Origin: Cladopsammia gracilis | Taxonomy: Eukaryota > Cnidaria > Anthozoa > Scleractinia > Dendrophylliidae | DNA length: 64,000 nucleotides | NCBI GenBank assembly: GCA_022457155.1 | Contig: JAJGOT010000607.1 | Coordinates: forward strand, 50,001 to 114,000 | Direction: 5' to 3' | In this document: in pieces, positions 26,001 through 38,000 of the stretch | Position numbering within the stretch: position 1 is the stretch's first letter | Layout of the letters: each line of letters begins with the position of its first letter | The notes under the pieces: generated by a model | What the model saw: the letters and a program-made list of their open reading frames with translations, nothing else | Told to the model about the DNA's origin: nothing | Database searches by the model: none | Translations under genes and position numbers: made by a program

Positions 26001-29000
26001 GAATCCGTCCAGTATGTCCTTGATGGCAGTGCCCCTTCTCCATCGGGTTCTGTGGCCACAAGTCACATACCAAGAGGTGTGCCGCCTGTATTGCCAGTAT
26101 GTGATGAGGAAGTATGGCAAAGCGATGATCGTGTTTGATGGTTACACTTAGGCCCTCTACAAAGAGTATGACTCATGAAAGATGCGCAGCTGGGAGTGCT
26201 ACTGTGCTACTGTGACATTCCAGAATGAGATGAAAGTAATGACGAGAAAAGACGCTTTTCTTTCAAACGTAGAGAACAAGAAGCACTTCATAACCATGTT
26301 GAGACACTTCTTATCAGAAGCTGGTTGTCAAACTGCACAAGCAGAGGGGGATGCAGATCTTCTCATCGTTGAGACAGCCATTGACTCTGCCGATGAACGT
26401 CCCACTATACTCGTTGGGGATGATACTGATCTCCTCATGCTACTGTGCTACTATACGCGAGCAGATGGATGCGATTTGTTCTTCCAACCAGAACCAAAGG
26501 CTAATTCCAAAGAGATGAAAGTGTGGAACATGCAGAAAGTTAGAGCGGAGCTCGGCGAGGCAGTGTGTCACAACGTGCTTTTTCTACATGCAGTTATGGG
26601 CTGCGACACCACATCTCGCCCTTATGGGCTTGGTGAGATGGCATCCCTTAAGAAGTACAGCGAAAGCGCATACTTCAGAGATCAGGCGAAATTGTTTGAC
26701 GCTGCCCGTTCGTCCCCAGTTGACATCACTAAAGCAGGAGAAAATGTGCTTATGGCGCTGTATGGAGGAAAACCTGGAGAAGGCCTCGACCACATGCGGT
26801 ACCAACAGAATTACGAAAAAGTAGCGACCAGAGGCCGTCAGATACAGCCACAGAATCTACCCCCATGTCTGCCGCTGCCAAATACCATTATGATAGCTTC
26901 AGAGTGTTTTTTGCAAATCAAACGATGGCAGGGTCTAGATGAGGGGATGCTACTGGAAGAATGGGCTGGAGAATGAATGGCAGACAAGTACTCCCCGTCG
27001 CAACTGATCAACCGGCTGCTCCTCAAACTCTTCTAAAGATGATCCCCTGCAACTGTGCATCTGACTGCGCCACGGCAAGGTGTAGCTGCCAGAAATACGG
27101 GCTTGACTGTCCTTGACGGGCTTGACTGTTCTTGACAGGCTTGACTGTTCTTGCCGTGGAACGGCGTGTACAAATAGCACTGCAGTTGTTGAGGAAAGTG
27201 ATGATGAAGAGGATTGAGAATGGCCAAACTATAATTTATAACTGTCAGGTTTTTTCTCACCAAAATAACAAAGTAAAAGTCCTTCGATTTCTCATAAGCC
27301 TAAAGCCACAGTACTTTGTATCGGCAAGTTAATTCCGCGTGCGTTTTGAAATTGTGCCAAAGTGCAAACTTCATAGATGCTCAAGCTGAGAGAGAAATGT
27401 TGTACATTTTCCATATTTTTATCCAAAACAATCGGTAATTGAAATAAAGGAATGTGTATCTATAGAATGCTTCTGATTTTATTGATATTTAGTCAGAAAT
27501 TAATGGCATTTAAAGTGCAATGAAACAAGCACTTCCGGTTTCAGCCTCTTTCCCATGTCGCAGGAGAGAGCTTTCTAACGTTTTATCAAATTTCGCAATG
27601 TTGCCATGTTCAGATTTTTGGGGACTTTTAGTATGTTGATTAGCACATTAATTCTGACATATTTCCGAAGAGAAAGCTTTTGTGGGAATTTGTTCCGGGT
27701 TGAACCCTAAAATGACTACTAGCACAATATATTTCACTCGTAGGCCTGTCAGCTGAGCAAGGGAGACTGTGTTCAGCTGATGATGAGGTTGGAGAGGGGC
27801 ACCTGTTTGTGTTTGGATTTCTTCCTCTATGTTTGATACAGAATGCTTATTATAAATAATTAAGACCTCCTATTACATGTACATGTATCTTACTGTAATA
27901 TACATGTACAATGTACATACATCTAATTTTATTAAATATGTTACAGGTCGAATTTGATTTCAGGTTAATTTTGATTTTCCGTTGTTTGATGTTCATTAGA
28001 TATCATATATTAGCATAGAAAAGAACAATGGAAAATCAAAATTAACCTGAAATCTGTACTGTATTGTTAGTACTGCACTGTACTGTACTGCACTGCACTG
28101 CACTGCACTGCGCCGCACTGCACTGCACCGCACCGCACTGCACCGCACCGCACCGCACTGCACCGCACCGCACCGCACCGTACTGTATCAGATTAACAGA
28201 TTCATTAAATTGTAATTTCTTTGTACTTTAATGCTTATGAATTATTAATGAATATTATAAATTTATTTTCAGGTTGAATGGTTTATGCAGCAGAAAGAGA
28301 AAAAGCATCAACTTTTGTCTCTGAGTTTTAATGACATTCATTATAAGGAACAGTGGTACATTGTAAGTAACCCGTTCAGTAAAGCATTAATTTTCCTCTG
28401 TTTATTTCAGCACTGATGACAAAAATTATAGTAACAAATTTAAAAATTAACATTCTCTGGTTGCCAGTCTGCAATCTTTGACAAACAAGAGGCTGTGGGA
28501 GCGTATACTTGGGCGTCGTTGTATTAGGCATATTGGGTTGGGGTTAAAAAATTGAAAATGCATGTGCATGCACGTCAGTTCAGGGTTTGATGATAGGGAG
28601 TATTAAGTATTGGGATATTCTTGTATGTCGTTGACTGTTGGTGTACATTTGTAAAGTGGAACACATGAAGTGCGGTTGCACTTGTAGAGTTTGTAAAAGC
28701 TTATAATAATTTGGGGAGCAAAACTGCAAGGAAAACAGAGAATTCATGGAAGTGCATAGTCTGTATTCAGGTTTCAAATTACCCTTTTGACACTTTTTCC
28801 TGACAACTACAACAAACCAGCTTAAAAAGGCTAAATTTGTTTTTTGCTACATACCTTTCCCTGCTGTCTGACTTCGATTGTTATATATTACCGGTAGTTT
28901 CATTCAAGATTTATCTCACAATTGTATGAAGTTCAGAAAGAATATTACACATGAATTTTGCATGACTTATGCACTGCCACTTGGGGCCACTTGTTTACAT

Positions 29001-32000
29001 AATTTTGTTTGCTTTCTGTCAGAAAACTCACTCAATTCAAAATTTTTCCATAGCCATTGGCAGCTAGCCATTCAAAATTTTTGTTCTGTTCAACCATTCA
29101 ATTACTTAAAAAACGGTGGGTTTTCAGAAGTAGCCAGCTGCCAGCAAAAATCACGACCTACTTTGTCATATCAGCTGGCTTCTTTGCTTTCCAGTTAACA
29201 TTGTTAGAAGAGATGACATTAAAAATATATGTTTGATTATTTTCCAAGGTGAGGTTTATAGACATCTAATAATTGTTAGATGTTTATGTTTGTGGGTCAA
29301 AATTTGCCTTGGTTCAAAATTTTCTTTCCTTTGTTTAAAACTCATTATCATACATTATCATGCATTTTCATACCCAAAAACAAAGGAAAAGTAAATTTTG
29401 AAGTAAGGAAAATTTTGACCCACAACATATACATCTAACATTTCTGACAACCCTGTTAAGGTGGCTCCCCTGTTAAGAGGTTTGCTAGCCTTGAACAACA
29501 AGCCCAATAACTCAATCATTGGTTGCCATGGTAATGAGACAAGACTGCCAAATCAGACAGACAGAAGACCTAAGCTAGTCATATACATGTACAGTATGTG
29601 TACATGTATATTATGCCTAGTATATCGCAAAAAAAAAAAAACTCTTGAAAGACAGCAATAAAATTGTGTACTAAATTTAATTGGAAGACTGGCTAATAAC
29701 TATATGGAGTCATTAATGGGTATTTTATTCTGAAGGAAACAGTTTTAAACTATTTATGATCTGTCATCTATTTTCAACGATGACAAATCATTTTTGCTCA
29801 ACAAACAAAGTTAGTCAAAGTTGATTTCTCTTTTACAAACCACAGTCATCTAACCGACACCTGTAAGCAGACACCTCCCATAAACTGACCCTCCCGTAAG
29901 TGGATACCTCCCATAAGGAGACACCAAACCATGGTCCTGGTGATTTATCCTCTCCAACACTACATTTTTTACCCCCCGTAAGTGGACACCTCCCGTAAGC
30001 AAACATAGGGTAGCGGTCAGGGTCCACACAGGGTCTAAAATAACCTTGCATAAGTGGGATATAAAAAGCACATCCAACAACCCTGTAGTGGATACATGTA
30101 ATTCTTAAAAGCTTCAAAAGAACATGTACTTGCATCTGGTGCAGTATTACATCCTCTAGCTATTTTTTTTTTCATAAGTGGACACTTGCATGTAATCTGA
30201 AAATATCACATGCTGTACGTGTATTGTATATGAAACAGACCTTTATTGCCCACATGCCTGCATACATTGTAAGTTGGAGCAAATAAAATCAGATAAAATA
30301 ATAATTATACAAATTGCAATGAAGACTGGGGCATTGGAGCTGTGAAAAATGCAATTCAGTGAAACCTGTATTAAGCGGACACCCTCGGGACCCTCGCTAG
30401 TGTCCGCTGATAGAGGGGTCTGTTAAATACAAGTTTGTTTTACGGTAAATATGGGAAGAAAATTTAGGGGCCCAGCTGGTGTCTGCTTAATAGAAGGTGT
30501 CCCTTTTATACAGGTTTCATGGTATTATAATTACCCCCTTTAACTTGATTAATTATTTTTAGGAGAGACCTAACCAACCAACTTTTAATATCACTTCTGT
30601 GTGGCCGGCATACACAGGGAAAGGAATTCTGGTGGCTGTAGTTGACGATGGAGTTGATGGAAATCATCCTGAACTGTCTTCAAACTATGTAATGACGTCA
30701 ATCTTTTGTTTCTTTTTCTCTTTGTGTCAGCTTAACCCTTTAAGCCACAATAGTGCCACGGGGCACATACATAATCACATATTTAACTTGTTCAACATCT
30801 GGTCAATGTCAATGAATTTTGGCCACCAAAATGGTCTTGGAAAGATCTACCCATTGAACACATAAAATCATACCCCCCTACTCTCTGTGTTGTGATTGAC
30901 CACCAACCCAAGCATTTCAATTTTTTTTTTCTTGATGCAAATGTTCTCTAAGATGAAACTTGTGTTATTCTACTCACTGAGAGCTGCAAAATGAGGTATT
31001 AAGTTTGGGGGTATACCTAGAATGTATGAAGACTACGACTTTGCTAAATGTTTTTGTTTTTATGTTTTAAACCCATTTCTATCAAAGAAAGTAACTTCCT
31101 CCATTTAAAATGGCATATTAAGTTTTGAATCATACTAATCAAAACCTTTCAAATGGTATCATACATGCAGTGTTCCAGTTAACTTTCAAAGGCAGGGAGT
31201 CGATGAATAATTTTAAGGGGTCAACAGGTCGTGGGTCTCTAAAACTTCAAAAGTAATATAGCCATTTGATTTGTCGGGTCAGGAAGCCAGCCTTGTCGGG
31301 TTTTTGACCCGAGACCCGTCTCTTATCTGGAACACTGATACATGGTCATAGAGTTTTTAGTAACCAGTTTGGAAAAAAGGCGGATTTGCTTCAGGGCTTA
31401 AAGGGTTTGATTTAAACCTTTAAAATGATTTCCCCTGTGAAGTATGAACGTGATTATTGACATGAAAAAAATAATATGAATGTTAAGAAAATGTTAAATA
31501 TTGAATTTAAAATGTTATGTTGAACAAAAGGAATTGAATATGCTTCATTCAATTTTTATTCAATATAGTCAACACTTTCATTTATTCATTCGGACTACTT
31601 TTTAATAATAACTCTTCATTGAGGGAGGGCACTAATTGGGGATATGCAGTATTCAGTTGACTGTTATGAACTATCACAGGGGTGGATCCAGAATTTTTTA
31701 TGGGGGTTGGCTACGGGTATATGCCTAAGTGTATAAAATTTTTCATTGTTGCAATTAAAAAGAAAACAACTGTTAAAACCGACGGTCCAAAGGGGGGTGG
31801 CTAGCCACCCAATCTACTTCCCTCCTGTGTCTGCCCCTGTATCACTAATGTTTGAAGTTCTTAATTAAAAGTCCTTTCCACAATGGTTTCTTTGGTGATA
31901 AAATTACGAAATGAATGTATACATGTATTAACAATATTGATATTATTTGGACCCAATAATTATTATTAGTTATATTAATTATATTGAGCACTATTTCTGT

Positions 32001-35000
32001 TAAACAAATTATAATCTCAAAAAATATTTTATTTTTCAAGAATTCTGCAGCAAGTTTTGATTTTGTGGAAGGTGATGGAGGTGGGAGAACAGTGTTTGGG
32101 TATGTATTCAATGATATGGCACTGGCTGTAACACTGTCCAGTAACTCCCCCCTTGCTGGAGTGTGTCTTGAAATTAAGCCTGTCAGTTAACATCCGTCAA
32201 TTGCGCTTTTGTCAAATTAGTCCTCCAGGTTTTTGTGGCTCACTTGCTGAGAGGGAAAGTGAAAACTCTTGGTTCAAATCTTTCATGCACCTGCTGTTTG
32301 CGTATCCATGCCTGTTACTCTCTAGGGAAAGCTTTGCTTCGCAAATCATTATCTATTTATTTTTTTTTTTTAAGAAAATAGATGAATGGCTAAAATGACT
32401 ATTAAAAAGCGACTTTGTGAAACTTAATTTCACTTAATTTCACTTTAATTTATCACTAGACATGGCAACAACTGTGCTGGTGTTATAGCTGGTGCAGCTA
32501 ATAACAATATGTGTGGTGTGGGATTAGCATACAATGCCAAAATAGCAGGTACGTTGGCTAGTTAAAAGCACCATGCAAAAATAAAAACAATAACTAACCA
32601 ATTGTCTTCAAGTTGTTGATATTTTTAATTTCAACGGGTTTGTGAATATAGAGTGGTTTTTAATTGAGTATCGAAATTAATTTACAGAATGCTTTTGTTG
32701 ACAGTGTGTATGTTCAGGGACAAGAACATGACTCAACTTTAATCTGTTCTAGACTAACCATCAGGCCAGCTTGCCTGTGTCTCTCGCAAACAAGGCAAAT
32801 AAATGAAAGAAAAATGACAGCCATCTTTGGTTATGTGACAATCATATTGAAGAATCTGACCCACCCAGTTTGCATTGCGCGCCTACGTGGGTTCATCCGC
32901 CATTTTCAGGGCCCCCGAAAGTCCATACTGTATTGTAGTTGAGAAATTCACTCGTGCAAGAGGTGATATGCTTGCCCAAATATGAAATATAATAATATAA
33001 TAGAAGCGCGCAATGTAAACTGGGTGGGTCAGACTCTTCAAGTGATTACCACTCATCACCTGAGGCCCTGTCCACACTAATGCATTTTTGTTTGAAAACG
33101 CATGCTCTTTTATCCGTTTTAACCGATCATCCACACTAAAACGATTAAAAACGGAGATGTTCAGAAAACGTATGTAATAACAATAAATGGAGTAAATAAA
33201 TTTAAAAAAAATATTTATCTATGAAAACGGAGGTTTTCAAAAACGTTTTTCAGTGTGGAGACTTGAAAACGCAGGTCTATTGTTTTAGTGTGGACGGAAA
33301 AAACGGAAGTTTCCAAAAACGCTTATGTAAATACGAACTAGAAACGCGCAACGCGTAGTATCGCTGACGCTATTGGAGCATACGTATTGAACAGAAAAAA
33401 TGTCCGAGCAGAGCCTGGTGATGCAAATGCATCTTTAACCCATGAATACGCGCATGCGTAATGAACGGGTTATCGGTAATGGCGGCCAATTCACTCACTC
33501 ACTCGCTTGCTCGCTCGCTCGATCCATCACTCAGATGTAAACTTTTTCCTCATATTTACGATGAAATAACCAAATTTGACCTCATTAATCAGTCAAATCC
33601 TTGGTAGCGCAGTGGATAAGTGAAAGGACGTGGGTTCGAATCCCGCCGGGGATGTATTTTTTTCTTTTTTCTTTTTTTTTTCTTCGAACTGAAAGTTACT
33701 TTTTTTCTTGTTTGTTTGCATTCGTCAAAAGTCATTACATTTAATTTCCAAAAAAAACCCCGCAATATTGCCTTACCGTTAGCATTTCGTATTTACGGGT
33801 TGGCTCGAAGAGGCCTTTGATTCAGCTTCTAGTGTGGACGGTCAAAAGTGATCTGAAAACGTAGTGTGGATGCAGATCATTTTATCCGTTTTCGGGGAAC
33901 CAAAAACAGAGGTTTTCAAAAACGCATTAGTGTCTACGGAGCCTGAGAAGGCACGGAAATATCAAGAGCCTGTAAAAACTACATTTAGGGATTCTGAATG
34001 GGCAACTGTTAGTAGACATGTAAGTTGGAAGTTAGCCAACTAAAATATTGCATCACCATTTTTCTTGCTACAGGTATTCGTATTTTTGATGATAATGGCC
34101 TTTCTACTGATGCCATAGAATCACTTGCCTTGTCTCACAAACTGGATATGATTGACATATACTCAAACAGTTGGGGGCCTGGAGACACGAGCGCTGAGGT
34201 TGAGGGTCCTGGAGAACTGACCAGAAAAGCTATCAAACGTGGGATAGAGAAGGTATTTACAGTGCGTTGTTTTGAAAGTAAAGGGATTATGATTATATGA
34301 AAGGTTGCCAAGCTGTGTCATTAAAAAAGAAAATTTCATTTTAAAGTGGTAGGCTTTCGCTGAATAAGTCAATCAGAAGACTACAAAGTCGTTGCAGTTA
34401 TACTTCATTGTATAGTAGGTCTGTACCGTTAATAAAGTAAAGGAGTTTTTTTTTCTGTCAAGTCTCTTTTTAGGATATTTCATGGCATACCACAAAAAAG
34501 TATTTTATTTTATTTGTCATTTATGTTTTATTCCAGGGTCGTGGAGGCTTGGGTGCTATTTACACCTTTGCAGCTGGGAATGGTGGCATAATTCAAGACA
34601 GTTGTGCTTATAACGGTTATGTTAATAGTATTTACACTATCGCTATCAGTGGTGTGAACCTAGACGGTTCCAACCCGTCCTATGCAGAAGAGTGCCCTGG
34701 GATCATGGCCTCCACTTACAGCAGGGACAAAAATCAAGGAGTTGGAGAAGTTGTAAGTAAAATAGTTCACTTGGAAATGGTGTGATTTCTTCTCTTCTCC
34801 TCCATGGCACTTAATTATCAATAATTGTGAGTGCAACGAATTATGTTATACCTAACTTTCCTTTTATATTTTTGTACTTATTTTCCATTCCATTTTGCAG
34901 ATAACTGCTGATGAGCAGTCAGGATGTAATAAAAAGTTCGGAGCAACATCAGCGGCTACAGCAATGGCTTCTGGTCTCATTGCAGTGACACTTGAAGCAA

Positions 35001-38000
35001 AGTAGGGTTCCTGTTTTAATGCTTTAAATTGAAGGGCTCGGGCCCGGCATAACCAACCTATGTTGCTTTTTAGGTCGTTTTTTATTTTTCTCGCTCAGGC
35101 ATGTGAACTAAAAATTAGTTGCAAAACATTGTTCAGAGTATTTTTCTTTTTTCCCCATCATTTCCAAAAAATAACATATGCAAAAATCCCGCTCGAAATA
35201 ATGAATTCCAAGGTTGACCCGAATTTATCGATTTTATGCTGATTCTTCACAGTGCTCAGATCGTAATTTTATGAAATTTACACCGGTTTTCCGTGGTGTG
35301 GACTCTTATTTACCACGATTTACGTCATCACATGGTCAAAATGTTGTGGACTCACGAGGCGCAGCCGAGTGAGTCAGCAACAAATTTTGACCATGTGATG
35401 ACGTAAATCGTGGTAAATAAGAGTCCACACCACGGAAAACCGGTGTAAATTTGATTTTTACAACAATATTTAGAAAAAATACAAGGAAAAATCGAAGTCT
35501 TGTTACAAAACGTGACAGCAAAGAAAGAGCAAGCGTTGTCTATAACTTTCTCGCAATCTGATTGGTTGTTTTCAAGCGCGCGTGATGTTAGCGTCAGCAC
35601 CGTCGTCTGGACTCTCATTTACTACTCACGTCGACCAATCAGATTGCGAGTTTAGCGGAAATTGTGGTAAAAATTGGATTTTACGGTATGTTTTATCTTA
35701 TAGCCCATTCCTCACATGGCGTGATGTACAACACGTGATAGTTAGAAGTGCAAGACCAGCACCAGGAGGGGACCCACTGAAGAGAGGAGCTTGGGTGAGA
35801 AACAAAGCTGGTTTAACCGTCAGTAAGTTTTTTGGCTTTGGTCTTATGGATGCTGGCAAGATGGTGCATTTGGCAAAACACTGGAAAAGAGTGCCTGAGC
35901 AACATAGCTGCGAGATTAAAGGCCAGGAGGAAAACAGGTTTGAGTTTTGAAATTTATTTTTGTAGGTGCTTGGCCTTAGGTTGAGCCGCGCTAGAGATTG
36001 AAGCAAAACATCATATAAGCTCGGCGCAATAAAAAAAACGCACTCTTGTTTAGAGGCTCTTCTTGCGATGAAAATTAATGCACTATATGAGACGAGGTGT
36101 GTAATACGAGAGAGATGAGAGCGCGAGTAAAGCCTCTGCTTAGGGAATTCATTCTTGTTTGTGAACCTTCACAAGTTTACAATTCCAAGACGAGGCTTGG
36201 GGGTGAAATTAGCTAGCCTGACGTAAACGACATGCTAAAGGGCTATTCGAACTCTATACTTTTATATGGGAAACGTGAGAGAGAATAATGATAAAGAACG
36301 ATTTCCATTTGGCAGTCCTGTGAACTTTTACTCTTGTGTTCCTGGGGAAAAATTAGGCAGTACTTTAAATTCAAAATGTACTATTTAATTCGAAAGAAGC
36401 TAATTACCATAATGTGATGACAACTTCCAAGTGCATTCATTTATGCAGTGAGGGATGGTTTAATTACACTCCAAAAAAGGGTTATAATTGAACGAATGCC
36501 CTTGGCGCAACACATAGCCAAAGGGATTCAGTCAGTTTCTGAACCATTTCCAAGCAAGCTGACAAATAGAATAAAATAAATTGATTGACGGAACTTGAAC
36601 CAGCTACCTGTCCTTTTCATATATATGTGGAACATATCATATGGGAGAAAGTTAAAGTTAATGCTTTAATTTACCTGCTAAGGATCAAAGGATAGCGTCT
36701 TTTCACACACCTCAATCCTTCACGACAGTAGACAGTTTCTCTATATTCAGACCAGTGTCAAAACATATTGTGTTTGCTCCTGGAAGAGGAACGTTTTCAA
36801 TATTTAAAACCAGTCTATTAGTTTTTACTATTTCAATAACAAATTATACAGCTCCCTGACAAGCAGACAGGTAGTGGCAAATAAGAAAATAAACTCGGAA
36901 GGCTTTTTGTATAAATACATCGTAAATAAACCACTAGCCTGGTTCATTCTAGCCTGTCCCATACCCTCAGATTGTGGGAACATTACTTAAAATATGAATG
37001 CAAAGGGGCAGGCGCGCCCTCTTGTCTCTGATTAACTATCATGTGCGCTTTCAATTCTACTTTTAACGTTTTCCCACTATCTTGACTATCTTTTTCATAC
37101 AACTAAGGTGGACAAAAAAGTGAAATTTGTTTCATGATTAACTTGCATTTTTTGTTTCATTCACTGCATTTTAATTCACATGTGAACATGTACAATACAA
37201 GTTCAAATTACGTACAATTCCTAAATAAGCATTTTTCTACAGTAAATTCAATACAAATGTTCAGAGAGAAATTGCTTATTTTAAAAAGACTAAAAATTTC
37301 TTACCGCTATCTGTCGTGAATAAAAGTACTTCTTTTAATTCCAGAGAAATTCCATCACTTTTTTCCGTAACAATTGGGAATTGCGATATAAAATTCCTGG
37401 AACACGTTCAGGTGAAAGTAAATCTTGTTTTTGCACGCCGTGGGGACTTGTATTTGGAACTGACGGCGCCGACTGGTACCATATCTCCTCTGACTCGTCA
37501 ACGTAACATTGACAACTGGTTTGGAGGCAAAAACCTGACAAACTGGGTTTTCACTACTCTGTTCAATTGGGGAGAAAGTCCTGAAGGACCATGGTTGCTC
37601 AAAATTAAGAATTTGGACACAAGTTTCCCAACAAAGGGTAAGTACATATAATGGCATTTTGTTTTCATCTACAGTCCTATTAAATTTTTCGTTCTTGTTC
37701 CCTGAGCCTTCGGTATCTTTCGAACATTTTCTACGACGGGCAAATTTTTCCCGCGTAACAAAGTAAACCAATCAGATGCATTTTATAGTTTCAACCGAAA
37801 CCCAATTAGAGCGAAGACTGGCAAGACATCCCCAGAACAATTCTCGTCCTTAGGCATGCGTAAAATAGAAGAGCTCCAGGGTCAGCGATGTCTACCAATC
37901 AAAAGTAATTGTTAAGGGGACACTGTCACAAGGGCGCATGCGCTGGTTTCTACCAGGTACCCAATACTGAGTGAAAAACAGCAAGATTTTCCCAATACAT

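Larger units (their letters stand above)
8786..28272 (+). other. convertase intron 2 (19.5 kb)
   Basis: A giant GT-AG intron made largely of mobile elements, described separately. Stretches with nothing recognised: about 10.5-12.1 kb, 17.05-18.1 kb, 18.75-19.0 kb, 19.9-20.9 kb, 22.7-23.85 kb and 27.75-27.95 kb, apart from AT-rich or short inverted motifs. A possible small secreted-type ORF lies at 18558. Confidence 0.75.
28363..30562 (+). other. convertase intron 3
   Basis: GT-AG intron of 2.2 kb. It holds the second copy of the hairpin MITE (29274-29440), degenerate 20-bp repeats (29850-30200) and a MITE at 30357-30523. The rest shows no structure. Confidence 0.75.
30689..32040 (+). other. 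convertase intron 4
   Basis: GT-AG intron of 1.35 kb, half of it a TTAA-type element (30732-31409) that carries a nested hAT-like MITE. The remainder (31410-32040) is AT-rich without recognisable features. Confidence 0.8.
32549..34073 (+). other. convertase intron 6
   Basis: GT-AG intron of 1.5 kb. It contains a fragment of the TA MITE family of 23899-24180 (from 32650) and a Harbinger-like element (33064-33943) with an internal tRNA-like module. The rest is featureless. Confidence 0.75.

Noticed and set aside
28060..28186. Possible CRISPR-like or structured array
   Set aside because: It is a simple pentanucleotide microsatellite without spacers.
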